Of a stretch of DNA of 64,000 nucleotides, positions 41,601 to 48,032 are shown one piece after another (within the stretch, counting starts at the first letter, position 1; the number at the start of each line of letters is the position of its first letter). Made by a program: the position numbers and the translations under genes. This DNA comes from Ancylobacter sp. WKF20 (lineage in GTDB: Bacteria > Pseudomonadota > Alphaproteobacteria > Rhizobiales > Xanthobacteraceae): contig NZ_CP121679.1 of assembly GCF_029760895.1 (NCBI RefSeq), positions 2,046,001-2,110,000 of the forward strand. Direction: 5' to 3'. Below the pieces are notes generated by a model. The model was given only the letters and a program-made list of their open reading frames with translations, ran no database searches and was not told the DNA's origin.

Positions 41601-42217
41601 TCCCCGTCGGGGAGAGGGTTGGGTGAGGGGGAAGCAATGCCCGGTGAGGGAGAAGCCCCGCCCCCGTCATAAAACCCCGCCAGCGGCACGGGCGCCGGTT
41701 CTGCCGCCGGCAATTCGCGCCCCGCGAAACCCGCCATGCGCCGCAGCAGCGCGCGCATATTGTCCGGCCCGCCGGCGCGGAAATAGCCGAGCAGCGCCGC
41801 CAGTTCCTCCGCCGGCAGGGTGGACGCCTCGGAGAGCCGCGGGTCGTCGCGGTCCTCGCCCGGCAGCACGGCGAGGTGAAAGCCGCGCGCCCGCGCTTCC
41901 GCCCGCAGCCGCTCGACGCCGTAGCGCCACCAGTCCAGCCCGCCGAGCAGCCGCACCACGACCAGCCGCGCCTGCACCGCCACGCCCTCGATCCACAGAT
42001 CGACCGACATCGGGTGCTTGAGATCGCGCAGGCTGGCGAGACGCAGGCTCGGCAGGATGCCAGGCCCGCGCGCCTCCTCAGCCTCCTGCGCCCGCGCCAG
42101 CGCCGCGAGGTCGCTGTCGGTGAAGGAGACGACCACCACCTCCCCCGGCGTCTGGCCGAGGTCCACCGGCTCGGCGAGATCGTCGAGACTGGTCGAGGTG
42201 GTGGTGAGGATGTGCAT
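38657..42217 (-). CDS. cobN: Cobaltochelatase subunit CobN, with two in-frame repeat-derived inserts
   Basis: A 1186-residue large subunit of the ATP-dependent aerobic cobaltochelatase CobNST, which inserts cobalt into hydrogenobyrinic acid a,c-diamide. Family motifs include [91 protein letters not shown] and [26 protein letters not shown]. Two stretches do not look like CobN: about residues 185-255 (serine/proline/glycine-rich, repeating [27 protein letters not shown]) and about residues 485-530. Both coincide with palindromic repeats at DNA level. The frame is intact through both, so the gene may still work. CobS and CobT are not in the window. Confidence 0.95.
   Translation of the reverse strand: [1186 protein letters not shown]
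40643..40752. repeat. Palindromic repeat of family A inside cobN
   Basis: Starts CGTCATCCCGGCCGGAG, carries GAGCCGGGATCG and GCGATCCCGGATCGGCC, and ends GTCCGGGATGACG. The same order occurs between genes at 42240-42335 and, in shorter form, at 50625-50712. Here it is in frame and encodes a block of CobN (about residues 489-525). Confidence 0.8.
41493..41618. repeat. Three CTCTCCCC/GGGGAGAG hairpin units inside cobN
   Basis: Units at 41493-41514, 41548-41566 and 41596-41618 each contain a CCCTCTCC(CC)...GGAGAG(GG) inverted repeat and are preceded by an AAAAAG-type spacer in two cases. A related unit (CCTCTCTCC...GAGAGAGG) is at 50582-50606 between genes. They lie in frame in cobN. Confidence 0.75.
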
Positions 42218-42239
42218 GGGGTGGCGGGTCTCCTGAATT

Positions 42240-42335
42240 CGTCATCCCGGCCGGAGCGAAGCGCAGAGCCGGGATCGGCCTCAGTCTCATCCGGCGAGCG
42301 ATCCCGGATCGGCCCTGCGGCCGTCCGGGATGACG
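42240..42335. repeat. Palindromic repeat of family A between cobW and cobN
   Basis: Begins CGTCATCCCGGCCGGAGCG, contains GCAGAGCCGGGATCGG and GCGATCCCGGATCGGCC, and ends GTCCGGGATGACG: the intergenic counterpart of the copy inside cobN at 40643-40752. The ends are inverted, so the element can fold as one long stem with inner hairpins. Confidence 0.8.
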
Positions 42336-42342
42336 GGCTATC

Positions 42343-43404
42343 TCACGCCGCCACGCTCTCGCCGGCGAGGATGGCCTCCACCTTCGCCCGGTCGAGACCC
42401 TTCAGCCCGATGGCCACGAGGCGGCCGGTGCGCGCCTCGCTGCCCCAGGCGCGGTCATAATGATGGGCGACGCGCGGGCCGACCGCCTGCACCAGCAGCC
42501 GCATCGGCTTGCCGGCGACGGGCAGGAAGCCCTTCACCCGCAGCACATCCGCCTCGTCCGCCGCGCGGGCGATGCGGGCGGCGAAGGTGGCGGGGTCGGC
42601 GATCTCCGGCACCTCGACGACGAAGCTGTCGAAATCGTCATGGTCGTGGTCGAGCTCGTCATCATGGTGGGTCTTGCGGTTCTCGATGTCGTCCTCGGTG
42701 CCGACGCCGAGGCCCATCAGCACCGCCGGGTCGATCCGCCCCTCGGTGATGGAAACCACGCGCACGCCCTTGGGCAGCTCGCCCGCTAGCGCCGCCTGCG
42801 CGGTGGCGAGGCCCGCCGCGTCGATGAGGTCGGTCTTGGTCATGATGACGAGATCGGCGCAGGCGATCTGGTCGTCGAACACTTCCTCGATCGGGTCGTC
42901 ATGGTCGAGGCTGTCATCGGCCGCGCGCTGGGCGGCCAGCGCGTCATGGTCATGCGCCACGCGGCCCGCCGCCAGCGCCTCGCCATCCACCACCGCGACG
43001 ACGCCGTCCACCGTCACCCGGCTCTTGATCGCCGGCCAGTGGAAAGCTTGCACCAGCGGCTTGGGCAAAGCGAGGCCCGAGGTCTCGATCAGGATGTGAT
43101 CGACCTTCGGCACGCGCGAGAGAATGGCGTCGAGCGCCGGCACGAAATCATCCGCCACAGTGCAGCAGATGCAGCCATTGGCGAGCTCGACGATGTTCTC
43201 CTCCGGGCAGGTCTCGATGCCGCAGCCGCGCAGGATCTCGCCATCAATGCCGACATCGCCGAACTCGTTGACGATGACCGCGAGCCGCTTGCCCTTGGCA
43301 TTCTCCAGCACATGGCGGATCAGCGTCGTCTTCCCCGAGCCGAGAAAGCCGGTGACGATGGTGCAAGGCACCCGCGACAGGGAGTTGGGAACGGCGCTGT
43401 TCAT
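42343..43404 (-). CDS. cobW: CobW-type GTPase/metallochaperone
   Basis: A 353-residue COG0523 GTPase linked to cobalamin synthesis, thought to deliver cobalt or protect the pathway's metal supply. P-loop TIVTGFLGSGKTTLIRH (residues ~15-31), the metal-binding ELANGCICCTVADDF with the GCxCC motif, ILIETSGLALPKPLVQAFHW, and guanine motif VIMTKTDL. It has two acidic/His-rich stretches (SLDHDDPIEEV and THHDDELDHDHDDF) that may hold metal. The start at 43404 was chosen because upstream codons run into the riboswitch. First gene after the cobalamin riboswitch and first of the cobW-N-G-H-I-J series. Confidence 0.95.
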   Translation of the reverse strand: MNSAVPNSLSRVPCTIVTGFLGSGKTTLIRHVLENAKGKRLAVIVNEFGDVGIDGEILRGCGIETCPEENIVELANGCICCTVADDFVPALDAILSRVPKVDHILIETSGLALPKPLVQAFHWPAIKSRVTVDGVVAVVDGEALAAGRVAHDHDALAAQRAADDSLDHDDPIEEVFDDQIACADLVIMTKTDLIDAAGLATAQAALAGELPKGVRVVSITEGRIDPAVLMGLGVGTEDDIENRKTHHDDELDHDHDDFDSFVVEVPEIADPATFAARIARAADEADVLRVKGFLPVAGKPMRLLVQAVGPRVAHHYDRAWGSEARTGRLVAIGLKGLDRAKVEAILAGESVAA

Positions 43405-43534
43405 GATGGCGTCTCCACGCAAGCCAATCGGTTGACGGGATGCGCCGGTCGCGGCGGGAATCGCCACGCGAGAGGCCGCCAAAGGCGCGGCTCTGCCTGA
43501 CAGCCGGGCACCCCGCCGGCTTTCAGCACCGAAC

Positions 43535-43730
43535 CTTCGGCAGGTCTCCTGGCTCGCGGGTCGCCGCCTCGTCGCCGCCTTCCCGGGGGATGTCCCAGTG
43601 GCTTTCGGCGCAGGCTCGCCGCTCACAGTTGCGGGGGCAGCCGCGGATTAGGAGGGCTCGAACCCTCCGCACCGCATTCCCTCTTCGTCCCGCGCCCGAA
43701 GACGCGGAAACCGATGGTCACCGGCACTAA
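43535..43730 (-). promoter_or_regulatory. Cobalamin (AdoCbl) riboswitch
   Basis: On the minus strand the region starts with GTGCCGGTGACC near 43728, passes through GGAAT...GCGGAGGGTT and AAAGCCACTGGGA, and ends with the highly conserved B12 box AGCCAGGAGACCTGCC (43539-43554). Order and spacing fit the cobalamin riboswitch. It lies about 130 bp before cobW and should shut off cobW and the genes after it when coenzyme B12 is plentiful. Confidence 0.93.
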
Positions 43731-43780
43731 AGGGGCCTTGGGCGGGAAAGTCAAACCGGGGCGCGCCGGCCACGGCGCGG

Positions 43781-43808
43781 TTGCCCGGCGGACCGCCCCC
43801 GCTATAGT
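43781..43808 (+). promoter_or_regulatory. Possible sigma-70-type promoter for cobP-cobO
   Basis: TTGCCC (43781-43786), a 16-bp spacer and TATAGT (43803-43808), 70 bp before cobP. The riboswitch lies on the other strand, so this unit is not obviously under B12 control. Confidence 0.4.
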
Positions 43809-43877
43809 CCGCCGCTCATCGGGCAGGGGGATGGGAAGATTGATGATGACACGTCGCCTGTCGGCCGCCGGTGAATC

Positions 43878-44390
43878 ATGGCGCTGACGCTCGTCCTCGG
43901 CGGCGCCCGCTCCGGCAAGAGCGCGCACGCCGAGGCGCTCGTTGCGAGTCTCCCTCCGCCCTGGCGCTACATCGCCACGGCGCAGGCCTGGGATGACGAG
44001 ATGGCCGCCCGCATCGCCGAGCATCGCGGCCGGCGGGAGCCGGGCTGGGAAACGATCGACGCCCCGCATGATCTGGCGGCGGCGGTGGGCGCCCTGCCCG
44101 CCGGCGCGCCGGTGCTGGTCGACTGCCTGACGCTGTGGCTGAGCAACCGGCTGCTGGCGGAGGCGGACCTTGCGACCGAATGCGCCGCGCTGGTGGAGGC
44201 GCTGGCGGCGCATGACGGCCCGGTGGTCGTCGTTTCCAACGAGGTGGGCCTCTCCATCGTGCCGGACAATGCGCTCGGCCGGTGTTTTCGCGACGCGCAG
44301 GGCCGGCTGAATCAGATGGTCGCCGCCCGCGCTTCCCGCGTGATCTTCATGGTCGCCGGGCTGCCCATGATGGTGAAGGACGAGAGATGA
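43878..44390 (+). CDS. cobP: Adenosylcobinamide kinase / adenosylcobinamide-phosphate guanylyltransferase
   Basis: A 170-residue bifunctional enzyme (CobP in the aerobic naming, CobU in enterics) that phosphorylates adenosylcobinamide and then adds GMP. P-loop LVLGGARSGKSAHAEAL at residues 5-21, WRYIATAQAWDDEMAARIAEHRGRR, LVDCLTLWLSNRL and VVVSNEVGLSIVPDNALGRCFRDAQGRLNQ. It is divergent from cobW and overlaps cobO by 4 bp. Confidence 0.95.
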   Translation: MALTLVLGGARSGKSAHAEALVASLPPPWRYIATAQAWDDEMAARIAEHRGRREPGWETIDAPHDLAAAVGALPAGAPVLVDCLTLWLSNRLLAEADLATECAALVEALAAHDGPVVVVSNEVGLSIVPDNALGRCFRDAQGRLNQMVAARASRVIFMVAGLPMMVKDER

Positions 44391-45001
44391 GCGAGATTTC
44401 CCCGGAAGAGGCCGCCCGCCACCGCGCCAAGATGGAAAAGCGCAAGGCGGTGCAGGACGCCGAAGTGGCGGAGAAGACCATCGAAAAGGGCCTGCTCATC
44501 GTCCATACCGGGCCGGGCAAGGGCAAATCCACCGCCGCCTTCGGCCTCGCCCTGCGCACGCTCGGCCATGGCGGGCGCGTCGGCGTGGTGCAGTTCATCA
44601 AGGGCGCGTGGGACAGCGGCGAGCGCGCGGCGCTGGCAACCTTCGGCGACCGGGTCGAGTGGCATTCCATGGGCGAGGGCTTCACCTGGGAGACGCAGGA
44701 CATCGCCCGCGACATCGCCGCCGCCACCCGGGCGTGGGCGAAGGCGCAGGAGCTGATGGCCGACCCGAGCATCGGCCTCGTCATCCTGGACGAACTGAAC
44801 ATCGCCCTGCGCTATGAGTACCTTCCGCTGGACACACTGGTCACCACACTGGCCACGCGGCGGGAGGGGCTGCACGTCGTCGTGACCGGCCGAAACGCCA
44901 AGCCGGCGCTGATCGAAGCGGCCGATCTCGTCACCGAAATGGCGCTGGTGAAGCACCATTTCAAAGCCGGGGTGAAGGCGCAGAAAGGCATCGAGTTCTG
45001 A
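44387..45001 (+). CDS. cobO: Cob(I)yrinic acid a,c-diamide adenosyltransferase
   Basis: A 204-residue CobO/BtuR-type adenosyltransferase that attaches the 5'-deoxyadenosyl group to Co(I). Walker A GLLIVHTGPGKGKSTAAFG at residues 35-53, then GVVQFIKGAWDSGERAAL, EGFTWETQD, LVILDELNIALRYEYL and VVVTGRNAKPALIEAADLVTEM; it ends with KHHFKAGVKAQKGIEF. Start overlaps cobP stop (ATGA). Confidence 0.96.
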   Translation: MSEISPEEAARHRAKMEKRKAVQDAEVAEKTIEKGLLIVHTGPGKGKSTAAFGLALRTLGHGGRVGVVQFIKGAWDSGERAALATFGDRVEWHSMGEGFTWETQDIARDIAAATRAWAKAQELMADPSIGLVILDELNIALRYEYLPLDTLVTTLATRREGLHVVVTGRNAKPALIEAADLVTEMALVKHHFKAGVKAQKGIEF

Positions 45002-45102
45002 TGGGTGCTGGGTTTCCATCCTCTCGCAAACCGCGCCGGGCTTCCCATATGGAAGGGGACGCCGGCTGTCGCGGCGTGTTGATATGACGGAGCAATGCCC
45101 CG

Positions 45103-45327
45103 ATGCGATCCACCCCGGTCGCCTATCTGTTCTGGTTCTTCGGCCTCATCGGCGTCTGCGGCATCCACCGCTTCTACGCCGGCCGCTACTGGACCGGCGC
45201 GCTGTGGCTTCTGACGCTTGGCCTGCTCGGCATCGGCCAGATCATCGACCTGTTCCTGATCCCCGGCATGGTGCGCGAATCCAATCTCGAGCGGCGCGTG
45301 GACGATCTGGAAACACGGCGCGGCTGA
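45103..45327 (+). CDS. TM2-domain small membrane protein
   Basis: A 74-residue protein of the TM2 family: two membrane segments (AYLFWFFGLIGVCGIHRFYAGR and YWTGALWLLTLGLLGIGQIIDLFLIPGMV) with the characteristic G-x-H-R-F-Y-x-G turn and the ending DLFLIPGMV, followed by a short charged helix (NLERRVDDLETRRG). Function is unknown. CGGAG lies 11-14 bp before the ATG. It lies between cobO and cobQ but has no known part in that pathway; a repeat element follows it. Confidence 0.85.
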   Translation: MRSTPVAYLFWFFGLIGVCGIHRFYAGRYWTGALWLLTLGLLGIGQIIDLFLIPGMVRESNLERRVDDLETRRG

Positions 45328-45345
45328 GCCGCCCGCTCGTCACGC

Positions 45346-45440
45346 CGTCATCCCCGGGCTTGACCCGGGGATCGACGACTTCGATTGAATCGCATGCGCG
45401 ATCAAAGACATGGATGGCCGGGCCACGCCCGGCCATGACC
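45346..45440. repeat. Two-hairpin intergenic repeat (family B) before cobQ
   Basis: CGTCATCCCCGGGCTTGACC/CCGGGGATC hairpin (45346-45375), ~35 bp, then ATGGCCGGGCCA/CGCCCGGCCATGAC (45413-45439). It also provides an in-frame ATG upstream of the real cobQ start. Confidence 0.75.
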
Positions 45441-45463
45441 GCGTTCTGGCGGGGAGCAGGCGC

Positions 45464-46939
45464 GTGACATCTCCCCCTCGCCAGCCTTTGGCCCTCATGT
45501 TCCAGGGCACCGGCTCCGATGTCGGCAAGTCGCTGCTGGTGGCCGGCCTCGCCCGCGCCTTCACCCTGCGCGGGCTGACGGTCCGCCCGTTCAAGCCGCA
45601 GAACATGTCGAACAACGCCGCCGTCACCGAAGATGGCGGCGAGATCGGCCGTGCGCAGGCGCTGCAGGCGCGCGCGGCGCGGGTGGCGCCCTCGGTCCAT
45701 ATGAACCCGGTGCTCTTGAAGCCGCAGAGCGAGATCGGCGCGCAGGTGGTCGTGCAGGGCCGCTCGCGTGGCAACGCCAAGGCCGCCGACTATCAGAAGC
45801 TCAAGCCCAGCCTGCTCGCCGCCGTGCTGGAGAGCTACGCGCATTTGCACGAACAGGCTGACCTCGTTCTGGTGGAAGGCGCCGGCTCGGCCTCCGAGAT
45901 AAACCTGCGCGCCGGCGATATCGCCAATATGGGCTTCGCCCGCGCCGCCAATGTTCCCGTCATCCTCATCGGCGACATTGACCGCGGCGGCGTCATCGCC
46001 AGCCTCGTCGGCACGAAAGCCGTGCTCCCTCAAGAGGATGCGGCGATGATCCGCGGCTTTCTCGTCAACCGCTTTCGCGGCGACCCGACCCTGTTCGCCA
46101 GCGGCATGGAGGAGATCGCCACCCGCACGGGCTGGCCCGCGCTCGGCCTCATTCCCTTCTTCACCGACGCCCGCCGTCTGCCGGCGGAGGACGCGCTGGC
46201 GCTCGACGCCGCCGCGCTGGCGAAGCCGCAGGCACAGCTGCGCATCGCCGTGCCGCTCTTGCCGCACATCGCCAATTTCGACGATCTCGACCCGCTCGAC
46301 GCCGAGCCCTCGGTCGAGGTGATCCGCGTCCGGCCCGGCACCCCGCTGCCGGCCGATGCCGATCTCGTCATCCTGCCGGGCTCAAAGACCACCATCCCCG
46401 ATCTGACCGATTTCCGGGCGGAGGGCTGGGACATCGACCTCTTCGCCCATGTCCGGCGCGGGGGACGGGTGCTCGGCCTGTGCGGCGGCTACCAGATGCT
46501 CGGCCGCTCCATCGCCGACCCGGAGGGCATCGAGGGCCCGCCCGCCACTGTGCCGGGGCTCGGCCTTTTGGAGGTCGACACCGTGCTGGCTGGCGAAAAG
46601 CGCCTCGTCGCGGTCACCGGCACCGCCGATGGCGTCCCGTTCTCCGGCTATGAGATGCATATGGGCGTGACGGAAGGTCCCGGCCGTTCCCGCCCCTTCG
46701 CGGTGATCGACGGCGCGGGCGAAGAAGGCGCGATCTCTCCCGATGGCCGCGTCATCGGCACCTACGCCCATGGTCTTTTCGCCGACGACCGCCAGCGCCG
46801 CCACTGGCTCGCCCGCCTCGGTGCACAGCCCTCCGACCTCGCTTATGAGGCCGGCGTGGAGGCGACGCTCGACGCCCTCGCGGCGCATCTGGAGCGCCAT
46901 GTCGATCTCGACCGGCTCTTGGCCATCGCGCGGGGCTGA
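45464..46939 (+). CDS. cobQ: Cobyric acid synthase
   Basis: A 491-residue glutamine-dependent enzyme that amidates side chains b, d, e and g of adenosyl-cobyrinic acid a,c-diamide. The ATP domain has [22 protein letters not shown] (P-loop near residues 15-23) and [28 protein letters not shown]; the glutamine amidotransferase domain has [14 protein letters not shown] (Cys about 340) and [11 protein letters not shown]. The GTG at 45464 follows GGGGAG; the upstream ATG at 45410 lies in the repeat element. It converges on cobD 7 bp away. Confidence 0.95.
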   Translation: MTSPPRQPLALMFQGTGSDVGKSLLVAGLARAFTLRGLTVRPFKPQNMSNNAAVTEDGGEIGRAQALQARAARVAPSVHMNPVLLKPQSEIGAQVVVQGRSRGNAKAADYQKLKPSLLAAVLESYAHLHEQADLVLVEGAGSASEINLRAGDIANMGFARAANVPVILIGDIDRGGVIASLVGTKAVLPQEDAAMIRGFLVNRFRGDPTLFASGMEEIATRTGWPALGLIPFFTDARRLPAEDALALDAAALAKPQAQLRIAVPLLPHIANFDDLDPLDAEPSVEVIRVRPGTPLPADADLVILPGSKTTIPDLTDFRAEGWDIDLFAHVRRGGRVLGLCGGYQMLGRSIADPEGIEGPPATVPGLGLLEVDTVLAGEKRLVAVTGTADGVPFSGYEMHMGVTEGPGRSRPFAVIDGAGEEGAISPDGRVIGTYAHGLFADDRQRRHWLARLGAQPSDLAYEAGVEATLDALAAHLERHVDLDRLLAIARG

Positions 46940-46946
46940 GCCCGCC

Positions 46947-47921
46947 TCAAATCGCCAGCGCGATCACCACGATGGACAACACCGCCACCATCACCCCATC
47001 CGCCGCGCGGTAGAGCTGGAGCGCCCGGCGGATATCGGCGGCGGTGCAGTCGCGCCGGCCACCCTCGCCCATGATGCCGTCGGTGGAGAGCTGCCCGCCA
47101 TAATGGCGCGGGCCGGCAATGGCGATGCCGAGCGCACCGGCGAGCGCCGCCTCCGGCCAGCCGGCATTGGGCGAGCGATGTTTCCTCGCGTCGCGCCGCA
47201 TGGCGATCCAGCCCGCGCGCGGCGAGGCGCCGGGCACGAATACGGCACCGGTGATCAGCAGCAGCCCGGCAAGGCGCGAGGCCGGCAGGTTCACCAGATC
47301 GTCGAACCGCGCCGACGCCCAGCCGAACTGCAAATGTCGCGCATCCTTATGGCCGATCATGCTGTCGGCGGTGTTCACCGCTTTGTAGGCGCAGGCGCCC
47401 GCGAGCCCGCCCACCGCCATCCAGAAGGCCGGCGCGACGATGCCGTCGGAAAAATTCTCCGCGAGGCTCTCGATCGCCGCACGGGCGACACCCGCCTCGT
47501 CGAGCTTTTCGGGATCGCGCCCGACGATCATCGACACCGCCTGCCGCCCCTCGGCAAGGCTGCGCTCCAGCCCGTCGGCGACGGCGGCGACATGCTCGTG
47601 CAGGCTGCGCTGGGCGAGCAGGGTCGAGCCCGCGAAGGCGGCGTAGAAGAAGCCCATGGGCAGCAACAGCAACAGTTTCTGGACCGCCGCCCCGGCCGTA
47701 AGTCCGACCGTGAGCAGGACCAGCAGCGTCACCACACCGGCGAATTTGCGCTCCAGCGGCGTGTCGGTCTCGCGGTTCACATGGGTGTCGAGCAGGCTGA
47801 TCAGCCGACCCACCCACATCACCGGATGGCCGATCCGCTCCAGCAAAATCCGCGGATAGCCCAATGCGGCCTCGAACAGCAGCGCAACGAGGGTTAAACC
47901 GAGGGTGAGCTCGAGGGCCAT
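46947..47921 (-). CDS. cobD: Adenosylcobinamide-phosphate synthase (CobD/CbiB)
   Basis: A 324-residue inner-membrane protein joining cobyric acid to the aminopropanol side chain. Hallmarks: ALGYPRILLERIGHPVMWVGRLISLLD, SMIVGRDPEKLDEAGVARAAIESLAENFSDGIVAPAFW, YKAVNTADSMIGHKDARHLQFGWASARFDDLVNLPASRL and SPNAGWPEAALAGALGIAIAGPRHYGG. Several membrane segments are visible. It is named CobD by the aerobic-pathway scheme (CbiB in Salmonella). Convergent with cobQ, divergent from recQ. Confidence 0.94.
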   Translation of the reverse strand: MALELTLGLTLVALLFEAALGYPRILLERIGHPVMWVGRLISLLDTHVNRETDTPLERKFAGVVTLLVLLTVGLTAGAAVQKLLLLLPMGFFYAAFAGSTLLAQRSLHEHVAAVADGLERSLAEGRQAVSMIVGRDPEKLDEAGVARAAIESLAENFSDGIVAPAFWMAVGGLAGACAYKAVNTADSMIGHKDARHLQFGWASARFDDLVNLPASRLAGLLLITGAVFVPGASPRAGWIAMRRDARKHRSPNAGWPEAALAGALGIAIAGPRHYGGQLSTDGIMGEGGRRDCTAADIRRALQLYRAADGVMVAVLSIVVIALAI

Positions 47922-48032
47922 CCGAAGTGATTCTCTCGAAAGCCCGCGAATCCGTTCCGGGCGGCGTTACCATCTCCACCCGAGCCGGCGCTGCCAAGGG
48001 CGTTGCGCGACAGGGAGCACGACGAACCCGCG

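Noticed and set aside
41454..41672. Possible CRISPR array in the cobN insert
   Set aside because: The units are short palindromes with irregular spacing and there are only three; no spacers of equal length and no cas genes are present.
48003..48032. TTG start for recQ
   Set aside because: TTG with no ribosome site; the ATG at 48033 starts the family-typical protein.
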